Assembly: GCF_002845275.2 (NCBI RefSeq)
Contig: NZ_CP088149.1
Span: forward strand, 4,460,501 to 4,524,500
DNA length: 64,000 bases
From: Pseudomonas sp. S06B 330
GTDB lineage: Bacteria; Pseudomonadota; Gammaproteobacteria; Pseudomonadales; Pseudomonadaceae
Reading direction: 5' to 3'
Shown: one piece after another, positions 39,471 to 48,138 of the stretch
Position numbering within the stretch: position 1 is the first letter of the stretch
How the letters are laid out: the number at the start of each line of letters is the position of its first letter
Translations under genes and position numbers: made by a program
The notes under the pieces: generated by a model
What the model was told of the DNA's origin: nothing
What the model saw: only the letters and a program-made list of their open reading frames with translations
The model's database searches: none

Positions 39471-40121
39471 TCAGCTCGCTGAAACCGATTCCAGTTGTTG
39501 CAAGAGCAATGCGGCCTGCGTCCGGGTACGCACACCAAGCTTGCGGAAAATTGCCGTGACATGGGCCTTGATGGTCGCCTCAGAAACGCTCAACTCGTAG
39601 GCGATCTGTTTGTTCAACAAGCCTTCGCAGACCATGGTCAGCACCCGGAACTGCTGGGGCGTGAGGCTAGCCAAGCCTTCACTGGCGGCTTTGGCTTCAG
39701 CCGACACGTCGACTTTTTCAAAGGCTTGCGGTGGCCACCAGACATCACCCTCAAGGACCTTTTTCACCGCATCCTGAATGACTTCCAGTGAGCTGGATTT
39801 GGGAATGAAGCCACTGGCACCAAACTCACGCGACTTCACCACGACGGCGGCTTCTTCCTGAGCCGAAACCATGACGACCGGAATCTGTGGGTACTGTCCG
39901 CGCAGCAGCACCAGGCCGGAAAAACCGTAGGCACCTGGCATGTTGAGGTCCAGCAGCACCAGGTCCCAGTCGGACTTCTCGGCAAGGCGGGTTTCCAGTT
40001 CAGCAATGCTCGCCACTTCTACTAGGCGAACATCGGGCCCCAGGCCCAGGGTTACAGCCTGACGCAGGGCACTGCGAAACAGCGGGTGGTCATCGGCAAT
40101 CAGGATTTCGTACGTGGCCAT
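39471..40121 (-). CDS. erdR: LuxR-type response regulator ErdR/CrbR
   Basis: 216 residues from MATYEILIADDHPLF at 40121. Receiver domain with phosphorylatable Asp in VLLDLNMPG and Lys in IPKSS; LuxR helix-turn-helix at the C-terminus (LTPQQFRVLTMVCEGLLNKQ). The adjacency to dgkA matches erdR of P. aeruginosa, the partner of the CrbS-type kinase in controlling acetate and ethanol use. The kinase is not in this window. Confidence 0.82.
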   Translation of the reverse strand: MATYEILIADDHPLFRSALRQAVTLGLGPDVRLVEVASIAELETRLAEKSDWDLVLLDLNMPGAYGFSGLVLLRGQYPQIPVVMVSAQEEAAVVVKSREFGASGFIPKSSSLEVIQDAVKKVLEGDVWWPPQAFEKVDVSAEAKAASEGLASLTPQQFRVLTMVCEGLLNKQIAYELSVSEATIKAHVTAIFRKLGVRTRTQAALLLQQLESVSAS

Positions 40122-40386
40122 CGATCTAATGATCCTGTTCTGTGCAGGCGCAGGGAGGAAGAATAGGCGCCTGGCGGGCAACTCAAGGTGTTGACGGCAC
40201 GGCCGCACACCCAAAAGGCACTTCAAGGCCAGGAAAAACGCAGTTTCAAGCCTTGTATATGCCCGAATCGGCGCCAAGGATGCCGAGCCAGAACCGGGTG
40301 GTCAAGTTGATTGCCCGGTCGTGGCAGGCAAGCGATGGTCGCCAGCCTGGCTATTATGACCGATTGTGCAACGTCTGCCCCTTGTA

Positions 40387-41097
40387 CTATAGGAAGGTAT
40401 GCAAACGCTGGTGAACCGCATCCTGCTCATCCAGCGGCCACTGGTGCTTGGCACTCAGATAATGCGTACTGAACACATCCAGGTAAGCATCCAGCGCCTC
40501 GGCAGCGCGTTGATCGCCCGCCAGCTCCAGGCACATGGCCGCGACCTCGGCGGTACAGAAGTGGTCGTCACGCTTGGAACGCCGCAAGCGGTAGCGCGAC
40601 AGTTGCTCGGGCTGCAGGCTGAGCACCGGGAAGCGATCCAGGTACGGGCTCTTGCGAAACATCTTGCGCGCCTCGGTCCAGGTTGCATCGAGCAAGATGA
40701 ACAATGGCCGCTTGCCGGGCTCGCGGGCCACTTCGCTGACCACCCTTTGCGGCGCAACGAACTCACCGGGGAAGACGATATACGGCTGCCACTGCGGCTG
40801 ATCGAGCAAGGCCAGTAGTGCCTCATCGACCGAAGTACGCTGCCAGCCAAAGGCCGAAGTGTCGGCAATCAGGTCAGCGATCAACCAACCGGTGTTGCTC
40901 GGTTTCAATGGTTCGGTGTCGTGCATCAGCAGGCACATGGCCGAATCGGACGGCACCTGCGGACGCCAGGCACACAGGCAATGGCTGAAGATCACCCGGC
41001 ACTGCGGGCAGCGTGGTGCCCGTGATCCGCGTGCAACGAAAGGTTTGACACTGCGCGCCAGGCGCTCGGCGCGCAGGCGCGATACGGCATGGCTCAT
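40387..41097 (-). CDS. DTW-domain tRNA-uridine aminocarboxypropyltransferase
   Basis: 236 residues. Zinc cysteines at the N-terminus (RCPQCRVIFSHCLCAW) and the DTW signature as LLDATWTEARKMF, with HDTEPLKPSNTG upstream. DTW proteins (TapT/YfiP type) transfer the aminocarboxypropyl group of SAM to uridine in tRNA (acp3U). The 265-base gap to erdR shows no further gene. Confidence 0.88.
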   Translation of the reverse strand: MSHAVSRLRAERLARSVKPFVARGSRAPRCPQCRVIFSHCLCAWRPQVPSDSAMCLLMHDTEPLKPSNTGWLIADLIADTSAFGWQRTSVDEALLALLDQPQWQPYIVFPGEFVAPQRVVSEVAREPGKRPLFILLDATWTEARKMFRKSPYLDRFPVLSLQPEQLSRYRLRRSKRDDHFCTAEVAAMCLELAGDQRAAEALDAYLDVFSTHYLSAKHQWPLDEQDAVHQRLHTFL

Positions 41098-41335
41098 GGC
41101 AGCAGACTATAGAGGCAGGAAAAGGATGGCACTGCACGGACTCGGCAAGACAGGAAATCCGCGCCAGTTTATCAGAGCCAGAGGGACGGTAGACGGTAAT
41201 TGCCGTGCAGGCGCAGCACCGTCTCCCCTATAATCCTCAGCCTGTCGCTACCCGCTGGCACCACGACTACGCGCGTGAGGGAACACCGTGCACAGTTGCC
41301 GGTCCAACCGCCAGTTACCGAACCTGGAGAAATTC

Positions 41336-41752
41336 ATGCTGCGTTTCATCGCCCCGTCCCTGAGCCTGTTGCTCGCCCTGCCGCTGGCCGCCAATGCTGC
41401 CTCCAAACAGGAATACGAGCTGGGCCAGATGCTGCAAAAAGTTGCTGCACAAAGCAGCGTGGGCACGCCGCGAGCAATCAATGAAGACATCCTCGACCAG
41501 GGTTACACCGTCGAAGGCAAGCAACTGATCAATCACCTGAGCGTGCTTCCCAGCCACGCGCAAAAGATGAAGGCCGACCCGAATCGGGTGCGCAGCCAAT
41601 TGGGTGACAGCGTCTGCAAGAACACCGGTTTTCGTCAACTGCTGGAAAAAGGCGCGGTGTTGACCTACCGCTTCACCGAGTACAAAACCAACCGCCCGGT
41701 GAGCGAGCAAGCTTTCAATGCTGCCAGCTGTGGTCTGAAAGTCGCCAAATAA
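41336..41752 (+). CDS. Secreted PA3611-type protein (quorum-sensing-regulated virulence factor family)
   Basis: 138 residues from the ATG at 41336 (GGAGA upstream). Signal peptide ends at ANAAS (about residue 21). The mature helical domain keeps two cysteines (DSVCKNTGF and AASCGLKV) that probably form a disulfide in the periplasm. It resembles the P. aeruginosa PA3611 family; the family name reflects regulation, and the molecular role is unknown. Confidence 0.75.
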   Translation: MLRFIAPSLSLLLALPLAANAASKQEYELGQMLQKVAAQSSVGTPRAINEDILDQGYTVEGKQLINHLSVLPSHAQKMKADPNRVRSQLGDSVCKNTGFRQLLEKGAVLTYRFTEYKTNRPVSEQAFNAASCGLKVAK

Positions 41753-41754
41753 CG

Positions 41755-41955
41755 CTAGGCCACCTGTTCACTGTCGCGCCGCTGCTTTTCATCGGCGCGC
41801 AGTTCAGCCACCAGGGCCTGGACGTAACGTGAGTGCCTTACCCCTCCCCCCAAGCGACGTAGGCACTCTTCTTCAAGGCTCAGGTTATTGGCCTGAGCCG
41901 AGCGCTCGAGCAACTCGAACAGCTGCGCATCGAGCTCCAGATTAAGCCGTTGCAT
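41755..41955 (-). CDS. Small ribbon-helix-helix-like protein
   Basis: 66 residues from MQRLNLELDAQ at 41955 (GGAGG ten bases upstream). The short strand RLNLELDAQLFELLERSA followed by NNLSLEEECLRRL fits an Arc/CopG-type RHH fold. A possible DNA-binding regulator or antitoxin; no toxin-like partner is next to it. Convergent with the PA3611-type gene. Confidence 0.7.
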   Translation of the reverse strand: MQRLNLELDAQLFELLERSAQANNLSLEEECLRRLGGGVRHSRYVQALVAELRADEKQRRDSEQVA

Positions 41956-42064
41956 GTGACAGCCTCCCTGCACTGCGGCAATCGCTCAGGTTTCCAGTTA
42001 ACCAGACCCACGTCTGCGTTGGATCCCGGCTGACGAGCGGTTATTCCAGCCCCCGAACCTTGTA

Positions 42065-42170
42065 GCCGCTGCCGCCAGGCTGCGATCGACTGCAGAGCAG
42101 TCGGCACCCTGCCACCTACATCGGTGAGTTGCGGCCGCTTCGCGCCCGATCGCAGCCTGGCGGCAGCGGC
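42065..42170. repeat. Inverted pair of REP-type elements
   Basis: A 24-base arm at 42065-42088 (GCCGCTGCCGCCAGGCTGCG...) has its perfect reverse complement at 42147-42170, 58 bases apart. The arms resemble Pseudomonas intergenic REP sequences arranged as a pair. The rest of 41956-42421 contains no gene I can support; a frame at 42124-42522 crosses the repeat and is judged spurious. Confidence 0.75.
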
Positions 42171-42421
42171 GACAACGAAGATTCAGCATGAAGTCCCATC
42201 AGGGTCTAGATTGAAAGCAAGCGCCCGCCCGTTTCAGGGCTCGCACCGGGGGATGCCCAGCGAGAACAACAAAGAGCCCATCACCACTGCACTAAGACCT
42301 TGCAGGTCTACTGCAATGCTCGAGGCGCACACTCGAGCCACGGCAGCCAGCGACACACGCAGTGTCGCGGCCGGTACCGATCAGGTCCGGTCAGAGGTTT
42401 TGCTGCAGAAGGAGACGTTGA

Positions 42422-43540
42422 ATGCCTTACCAACCGAGCGAACTGCTATCGAGCCACTTCAAGAACAATGGAATCGACCTGAGCAAGCTGGAAGAACAAT
42501 TGACGCTGGTTGCGCCCGATAGCCCCAACCTGCCGCTGTACCGCGACATGATGCTGACCGTCCTGCGCATGGCCCACGACGACAGCAACCGCTGGAACGC
42601 CAAGATCACCCTGCAGGCCCTGCGCGAACTGGACCATGCCTTCCGCACCCTTGAACAGTACAAGGGACGGCGCAAGGTCACCGTATTCGGCTCCGCCCGC
42701 ACCCCGATCGAACACCCCATGTATGCACTGGCCAGGGAGCTTGGTGCGACCCTGGCACGTTCCAACCTGATGGTCATCACCGGTGCTGGCGGCGGCATCA
42801 TGGCCGCCGCGCACGAAGGCGCAGGTGTCGAACACAGCTTGGGTTTCAACATTACCCTGCCCTTCGAGCAGCATGCCAACTCCACCGTGGACGGCACCGA
42901 CAAGCTGCTGCCGTTTCACTTTTTCTTTATTCGCAAGCTGTTCTTCGTCAAGGAAGCGGATGCCCTGGTGCTGTGCCCAGGCGGCTTCGGCACACTGGAC
43001 GAAGCCTTGGAAGTCCTCACCCTTATCCAGACGGGCAAGAGCCCACTGGTACCGGTGGTGTTGCTGGACTCCCCGGGGGGTAATTTCTGGCTGGACGCAC
43101 TGAACTTCATTACCCGCCAACTGGAAGAAAACCGCTATATCCTGCCCAGCGACCTGAAGCTGTTGCGACTGGTACAAAGTGCCGAGGAAGCGGTTGAGGA
43201 GATCAACCAGTTTTATAGCAATTACCACTCCAGCCGCTGGCTGAAAAACCAGTTTGTGATCCGCATGCACCACCCGCTCAGCGAGGGCGCGTTACTCGAT
43301 CTACAGGAGGGTTTTGCCGACCTACGCCTAAGCGGTCAATACCACCAGCACGCCTACGCAGGGGAACACCACGATGAGCCCAGGTTCAGCCACCTGACGC
43401 GCCTGACCTTCGCCTTCAACGGCCGTGACCAGGGGCGCCTGCGCGAGCTGGTAGACTTCATCAACCTGTCGGAAAACTGGGCCAAGCCCGAACCCATGCA
43501 CACCACTCAACGCGCCCGCGAAGCACTCAGGGTCACATAA
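42422..43540 (+). CDS. LOG-family Rossmann protein (nucleotide 5'-monophosphate phosphoribohydrolase type)
   Basis: 372 residues with AAGGAG upstream. The lysine decarboxylase-like/LOG fold occupies about 80-280: VTVFGSART, GAGGGIMAAAHEGA and the signature PGGFGTLDEALEVLTLIQ. LOG enzymes release base from nucleoside monophosphates. The N- and C-terminal extensions make it longer than plant LOG (about 200 residues). Convergent with recX. Confidence 0.88.
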   Translation: MPYQPSELLSSHFKNNGIDLSKLEEQLTLVAPDSPNLPLYRDMMLTVLRMAHDDSNRWNAKITLQALRELDHAFRTLEQYKGRRKVTVFGSARTPIEHPMYALARELGATLARSNLMVITGAGGGIMAAAHEGAGVEHSLGFNITLPFEQHANSTVDGTDKLLPFHFFFIRKLFFVKEADALVLCPGGFGTLDEALEVLTLIQTGKSPLVPVVLLDSPGGNFWLDALNFITRQLEENRYILPSDLKLLRLVQSAEEAVEEINQFYSNYHSSRWLKNQFVIRMHHPLSEGALLDLQEGFADLRLSGQYHQHAYAGEHHDEPRFSHLTRLTFAFNGRDQGRLRELVDFINLSENWAKPEPMHTTQRAREALRVT

Positions 43541-43553
43541 ATCCCGTACGCGG

Positions 43554-44021
43554 CTAGTCGTCCAGCCCTCGGCCGCTCAACAGGCGGCCGATCATCTCCA
43601 TGGAAAATCCACGGTAGACCAGGAAACGGGTTTGCTGGGCGCGACTGCGCGGATCGGTAGGTAACTGACCGGCAAACTTGCGCTGCCAGACATTCTGCAA
43701 CTGCCCTGCCCAATCCACCCCGCTTTCGCGCAGCGCCTGATCAATGTCACCGCGTTGCAGGCCACGCTGGCCCAACTCTTCGCGAATACGTGCAGGGCCG
43801 TAGCCAGAACGTGAGCGATAGCTGATGAAGCTTTCCAGATAGCGGGCTTCACTGAGCAGGCCCTCTTCCGTTAAACGGTCGAGTTCCTGGTCAATCAATT
43901 CGGGGGGAGCGCCACGCTGACGCAATTTGCGCGTCAGCTCGACTCGACCGTGCTCGCGGCGTGCGAGCAGGTCCATGGCTGTCCGCCTTACGGCGACGGG
44001 GGTGTCGAGTACGACGGACAT
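43554..44021 (-). CDS. recX: RecA regulatory protein RecX
   Basis: 155 residues with the three helical RecX repeats ([19 protein letters not shown] first repeat; [20 protein letters not shown]). It inhibits RecA filament growth. It begins eight bases after the recA stop, so it is expressed with recA and shares its SOS control. Confidence 0.95.
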   Translation of the reverse strand: MSVVLDTPVAVRRTAMDLLARREHGRVELTRKLRQRGAPPELIDQELDRLTEEGLLSEARYLESFISYRSRSGYGPARIREELGQRGLQRGDIDQALRESGVDWAGQLQNVWQRKFAGQLPTDPRSRAQQTRFLVYRGFSMEMIGRLLSGRGLDD

Positions 44022-44029
44022 GGGGACAA

Positions 44030-45100
44030 TCAGTAGCCGGCTTCGGCGTCAGCCAGATCGTCTTCAGGCTCGGCGGTGACCGCAGCAGCCTTGGCAGCAG
44101 CCTCAACAGCACCGGCATTGAGCAGCTTGTCGCGGATCTGCTTCTCGAGGGTAGCGGCGATCTCCGGGTTCTCCTGGAGGAACTTGGCCGAGTTGGCTTT
44201 GCCCTGACCGATTTTGCTGCCCTGGTAGCTGTACCAGGCACCGGATTTTTCCAGGAAGCCGTGCAGCACGCCGAGGTCAATGATCTCGCCGTTGCGGTAG
44301 ATGCCCTTGCCGTAGAGGATCTGGAATTCAGCCTGACGGAACGGCGGTGCCACCTTGTTCTTGACGATCTTGACGCGGGTTTCACTGCCGACCACTTCGT
44401 CGCCTTCTTTCACCGCGCCAGTGCGACGGATGTCGAGACGGACCGAAGCATAGAACTTCAGCGCGTTACCACCGGTGGTGGTTTCCGGGCTGCCGAACAT
44501 CACGCCGATCTTCATACGGATCTGGTTGATGAAGATCACCAGGCAGTTGGCGTTCTTGATGTTACCGGTGATTTTACGCAGCGCCTGAGACATCAGGCGG
44601 GCTTGCAGGCCGACGTGCATGTCGCCCATTTCGCCTTCGATCTCGGCCTTGGGTACCAGGGCGGCAACGGAGTCGACGATGATCACGTCTACGGCGTTGG
44701 AGCGCACCAGCATGTCGGTGATTTCCAGGGCCTGTTCGCCGGTATCAGGCTGCGAGACCAGCAGGTCGTCGACATTGACGCCCAACTTGCCAGCGTACTC
44801 GGGATCCAGCGCGTGTTCGGCGTCGACGAAGGCACAGGTAGCGCCCATTTTCTGAGCCTGGGCGATAACCGACAGGGTCAGCGTGGTTTTACCGGACGAC
44901 TCAGGGCCGTAGATCTCGACGATACGGCCTTTTGGCAGACCGCCAATGCCCAGGGCAATGTCCAGGCCCAGGGAGCCAGTGGAAATGGCCGGGATCGCCT
45001 GACGCTCGTGGTCGCCCATGCGCATGACCGCGCCTTTACCGAATTGACGCTCGATTTGCCCCAGGGCCGCAGCCAAGGCGCGCTTCTTGTTGTCGTCCAT
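44030..45100 (-). CDS. recA: Recombinase RecA
   Basis: 356 residues from [13 protein letters not shown] at 45100 (GAGGA upstream). Walker A GPESSGKT (65-72), L1/L2 DNA loops and an acidic C-terminal tail. It forms filaments on single-stranded DNA, performs strand exchange and triggers self-cleavage of LexA and S24 phage repressors; this includes, by inference, the tailocin repressor at 59973. A LexA-like site lies upstream. Confidence 0.98.
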   Translation of the reverse strand: MDDNKKRALAAALGQIERQFGKGAVMRMGDHERQAIPAISTGSLGLDIALGIGGLPKGRIVEIYGPESSGKTTLTLSVIAQAQKMGATCAFVDAEHALDPEYAGKLGVNVDDLLVSQPDTGEQALEITDMLVRSNAVDVIIVDSVAALVPKAEIEGEMGDMHVGLQARLMSQALRKITGNIKNANCLVIFINQIRMKIGVMFGSPETTTGGNALKFYASVRLDIRRTGAVKEGDEVVGSETRVKIVKNKVAPPFRQAEFQILYGKGIYRNGEIIDLGVLHGFLEKSGAWYSYQGSKIGQGKANSAKFLQENPEIAATLEKQIRDKLLNAGAVEAAAKAAAVTAEPEDDLADAEAGY

Positions 45101-45142
45101 TGAAGTCCTCACGTAATCGATAGGGCCTGACGGCCTGAACAC

Positions 45143-45158
45143 CTGTATAAGTAGCCAG
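45143..45158 (-). promoter_or_regulatory. LexA (SOS) box upstream of recA
   Basis: CTGTATAAGTAGCCAG: the left half CTGTATA is consensus, the right half CCAG differs in one base from ACAG. It lies 42 bases before the recA start, where the promoter is expected. Confidence 0.7.
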
Positions 45159-45203
45159 TATTATTCCACAGGCTTTTCTTCCCGCCTACCCCCGATGTGC
45201 GAT

Positions 45204-45686
45204 TTACTCTGCGCCAAGGTGTAACAAGCCCTCTAGCGCGGCGATTACCGTTTGTCGGCGCACCGCATCACGGTCGCCATCGAAGTGCCGGCGCTCGCTG
45301 CTCACATGGCTGCCATCGGCCCAAGCCAGCCACACGGTGCCCACCGGTTTGGCCGCTGATCCACCGTCCGGCCCGGCCACGCCGCTGACCGCCACGGCAA
45401 AGCGCGCACCGCTGGCGACCTGGGCGCCACGGACCATGGCCTCGACCACCTCCTGGCTGACCGCTCCGACATGAGCGAACAGGGCCTCGGGCACACCTAA
45501 CTGGCGGGTTTTCTGCGCATTGGAATAGGTCACATATCCGGCCTCGAACCAGGCCGAGCTCCCCGGAATCCGCGTGATGGCCTCGGCAATGCCGCCACCG
45601 GTGCAGGATTCGGCGGTGGTCACCTGGGCATTGAAGCGCCGCAGGTGTTCACCCAGGCGGGCGGAAAGTGCTGTGATGGGGTCCAT
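45204..45686 (-). CDS. pncC: CinA C-terminal-type nicotinamide-nucleotide amidase
   Basis: 160 residues, a stand-alone CinA C-terminal domain: TTAESCTGGGIAEAIT and SGVAGPDGGSAAKPVGTVW. It deamidates NMN to nicotinate mononucleotide (PncC). Located just upstream of recA, the usual Pseudomonas order. It marks the right border of the tailocin insertion locus. Confidence 0.93.
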   Translation of the reverse strand: MDPITALSARLGEHLRRFNAQVTTAESCTGGGIAEAITRIPGSSAWFEAGYVTYSNAQKTRQLGVPEALFAHVGAVSQEVVEAMVRGAQVASGARFAVAVSGVAGPDGGSAAKPVGTVWLAWADGSHVSSERRHFDGDRDAVRRQTVIAALEGLLHLGAE

Positions 45687-45745
45687 GGCAAACTCCTTGA
45701 AAGTCAGCTGTCTACCCTACACCAGCTACCACCTGGCACACAGCC

Positions 45746-46246
45746 TCAGGGTTGCAGCGCCCGCACATAGGCCTGACAGGCGCGCAAGGCGATCAATCCC
45801 TGGTCGCCGCGGTCGGTGATGGCGATAATTCGTCGAGCATGCGCGGGGTCAAGTCGGGCGCGTACGGGGTCATGATCCAAGCGGCCGGTTGCGGCGGCGG
45901 CAGGCAGGCCGGCACAGCCGGCGGCGTCACGTTCGACCAGGACTGACAGGCGCAGATCAGCAGTAGCCAGACGGTCACGCAGGCGAGCCTGATTGTGTTG
46001 GGCATCGACAAGCTCCTGATAATGCTGCTGCTCGTTGGCGTGCAACTGTTGAGTCAGTTCCTGGCGCTGCTGACGCTCAGTGTGCAATTGCGTGGCTGCG
46101 GACTCAGCTAGAGCCTGACGTTCCCGCGCATACTGCTCGGCTTGCTGCGCCAACTGGCGCCCCATGCGCCAGCCCTGCACGTGCCAGGTCAGCGCACAGG
46201 CCAGCAGCATCAGCGCCAGCAAAACGCCGAGCTGCACACGGTTCAA
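45746..46246 (-). CDS. Rz: Rz-type inner-membrane spanin
   Basis: 166 residues. One N-terminal membrane helix (LGVLLALMLLACALTWHV) and a long periplasmic coiled coil rich in Gln/Glu (about 30-105), the Rz i-spanin layout. It fuses inner and outer membranes together with Rz1 during lysis. Its start overlaps the endolysin stop (ATGA), and a complete Rz1 gene lies inside it in another frame. Confidence 0.88.
   Translation of the reverse strand: MNRVQLGVLLALMLLACALTWHVQGWRMGRQLAQQAEQYARERQALAESAATQLHTERQQRQELTQQLHANEQQHYQELVDAQHNQARLRDRLATADLRLSVLVERDAAGCAGLPAAAATGRLDHDPVRARLDPAHARRIIAITDRGDQGLIALRACQAYVRALQP
45793..46005 (-). CDS. Rz1: Rz1-type outer-membrane spanin lipoprotein nested in Rz
   Basis: 70 residues in a different frame wholly inside Rz. 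ATG at 46005 with AGGAG seven bases upstream. The signal LACVTVWLLLICAC ends in a lipobox with Cys20, and the mature part is proline-rich (VTPPAVPACLPPPQPAAW), both Rz1 hallmarks. It would be the outer-membrane half of the spanin. Nested Rz1 is known from phage lambda. Confidence 0.8.
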   Translation of the reverse strand: MPNTIRLACVTVWLLLICACQSWSNVTPPAVPACLPPPQPAAWIMTPYAPDLTPRMLDELSPSPTAATRD

Positions 46247-46788
46247 CCCAACACCTCGCGGGCCCGCGCCCAGAGCTGCAAACGATCTTCCAGGCCGTTA
46301 AGGCCACCATTGATATGCCGGGTGATGCGGTTGAACTCGCCGCGATCAGCCAACTGATTCAGCCCGCGTGAATGCCAGAACCAGGCAGCCGACTCCGATG
46401 CCCACTGGGGGTGCTCAAGCAGTTGCGGTTGCGTGAGCAGACGTTCGTCGCCAAACAGCGCCATGCTGCAGGCCTGGTAATTGTTGCGTCCGGTAACCTG
46501 AATCAGGCCGCGACCGCAATACAGCTGGCCATCACCATCGGCTTCAGGGGTATTGCCCAAACGCAGGGCCAGGTTGCCGGTGTCGTAACGCGACAGATAA
46601 CGGTCATTGCCCAGCTCTTTGACATAGCGAAGCTGGCCGGATTCATGGCCGACCTGAGCGAGAAAGGCCGCCATGCGCCGTGGGTTATCGATCTCCCAAC
46701 GGGCCATGGCAAGGTTCAATGCCGGTAAGAAAACGCCCGCATTCAGGCGGGCGTTGGGAAATATCGCAGCAAGTTGCTCCAGTGTCAT
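46243..46788 (-). CDS. Glycoside hydrolase family 19 endolysin
   Basis: 181 residues from MTLEQLAAIFPNA at 46788 (GGAG upstream); the long N-terminal extension is rejected. GH19 chitinase-like muramidase fold: FLAQVGHESGQL has the catalytic Glu and YCGRGLIQVTGRNNY the substrate groove. It degrades peptidoglycan to free the tail particles after the holin opens the inner membrane. Confidence 0.92.
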   Translation of the reverse strand: MTLEQLAAIFPNARLNAGVFLPALNLAMARWEIDNPRRMAAFLAQVGHESGQLRYVKELGNDRYLSRYDTGNLALRLGNTPEADGDGQLYCGRGLIQVTGRNNYQACSMALFGDERLLTQPQLLEHPQWASESAAWFWHSRGLNQLADRGEFNRITRHINGGLNGLEDRLQLWARAREVLG

Positions 46789-46810
46789 GTGGGGTTCTCC
46801 TCCTTGACGT

Positions 46811-47863
46811 TCAAAAGGGTTCGAGCGTGATGGTCCGCAACGCTTGCTGGCGCCTGACGGGCTTGCCTTTGCGCTTGGCCTTGCCTTGCTTGCCGCCATT
46901 GCACTCAATAGATGTGGTCCAACCGCTGGCACTGAACTGTTGCTCGACCGACTCGATCAGGTACTCGCCATCCAGGCCTTGCTTGAATCCCTGGGCGATG
47001 ATCAGCCGTTCGGCGAACAGGTCTGTGCGCCCGGCCATGTCCAGACGCACGTTGGCTGTGCTGCGGTTAAAGGCCGCCAGACGTGCCTTGGCGGCTTGTT
47101 CAGCAGCGGCTTTGTTGGGATAGATGTGGCGATCGCTGTGCACCGGTTGCAGCCCCTCGGGCGCCGCGTCGTTCCCCAGCTCGACTACTTTCAGGGCGCC
47201 GCTCTTAGGGTCTTGATGGCGCGTTTGTACGGCCTTGTGCGTACCCTTGTCAGCCAGACGAATTTGCCAGCGACTCACGTCGCCACGGCTGATCGTGATC
47301 GTTCCCAGTACCTTGCCGCTGGCGCTTTGCGCAGCTTGGCGCGGCAACACCAGCAACGTGCCGTCGCCCACCTTGGCCGTGCAGTCGTACTGCCGCGCCA
47401 GGCGGGTGATAAAGTTGAAGTCTGACTCATTGAGCTGGTCGACCCGGGGCACCTGAAGGGTGACCGGGCAGGCCGGTTGCCAGCCATTGCGCGCAGCGAT
47501 ATCAGCCACGATCTGTTGCAATGCGACATTCTCCCAGCTACCACTGCGGGTGCTTTTGCCAGTGCCGCGCATGTCGCTGGCCTTGCCCCGGATGACGATG
47601 CTGTCGGGCGGCCCAGACAACTCGACTTCATCCACGGTGTACCGCCCCAGACGGGTCAGCGTCTGACCGGCGTACCCCAGATGGACTTCAACAATGGCAC
47701 CGCGCGCGGGCAGCGTCACGGCACCGTCACGATCATCGATACGCAACTCAAACTCGTCGGACTCCATACCCGGTTTGTCCGATGTACGCAGCGACAGCAA
47801 GCGGTCATTGATCAACGCGGTAATGTCCTTGCCGTCAGCGACAAGGCGAAATACAGGTTGCAT
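46811..47863 (-). CDS. D: Late control protein D / tail hub (gpD)
   Basis: 350 residues of the phage late control gene D (gp27-like hub) family. The N-terminus PVFRLVADGKDIT and the WNFI-like segment LNESDFNFITRLARQYD are typical. In P2-like tails it forms the baseplate hub under the spike. It lies 68 bases after gene X. Confidence 0.9.
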   Translation of the reverse strand: MQPVFRLVADGKDITALINDRLLSLRTSDKPGMESDEFELRIDDRDGAVTLPARGAIVEVHLGYAGQTLTRLGRYTVDEVELSGPPDSIVIRGKASDMRGTGKSTRSGSWENVALQQIVADIAARNGWQPACPVTLQVPRVDQLNESDFNFITRLARQYDCTAKVGDGTLLVLPRQAAQSASGKVLGTITISRGDVSRWQIRLADKGTHKAVQTRHQDPKSGALKVVELGNDAAPEGLQPVHSDRHIYPNKAAAEQAAKARLAAFNRSTANVRLDMAGRTDLFAERLIIAQGFKQGLDGEYLIESVEQQFSASGWTTSIECNGGKQGKAKRKGKPVRRQQALRTITLEPF

Positions 47864-47931
47864 GGCTCATGCTCCAGAAAAGGCAGACCCCGCACACGGC
47901 GGGGTCTGGTTGATACCGGTGACGGCGGGGG

Positions 47932-48138
47932 TCAATCCCACAGCTGCACCATGGCCTCAGCCGCCGCTGGCAGATCCGGCAGCACAATCTGTATACCTGC
48001 GCGAAACGGCTGCACGTGCTCAGCCAGGCCCTGATTGGCGGCCAGCACCGCCTCGACACAGCCGTTCAGGTGCCCGTAATAGTGCTGACACAAGGTGTCT
48101 AGCACGTCACCATCAGCGGTTCTGCAAGTCATCGCCAT
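47932..48138 (-). CDS. X: Tail protein X (LysM-like)
   Basis: 68 residues from the ATG at 48138; an ATG two codons later is possible. GDVLDTLCQHYYGH...VLAANQGLAEH is the P2 gpX/LysM-like pattern. The start lies inside the end of gene U (26-base overlap), so translation is coupled. It probably binds peptidoglycan or the hub during assembly. Confidence 0.88.
   Translation of the reverse strand: MAMTCRTADGDVLDTLCQHYYGHLNGCVEAVLAANQGLAEHVQPFRAGIQIVLPDLPAAAEAMVQLWD

Noticed and set aside
42124..42522. Plus-strand frame crossing the REP pair into the LOG-family gene
   Set aside because: It starts inside a repeat, overlaps the LOG gene start in another frame and lacks a ribosome site.
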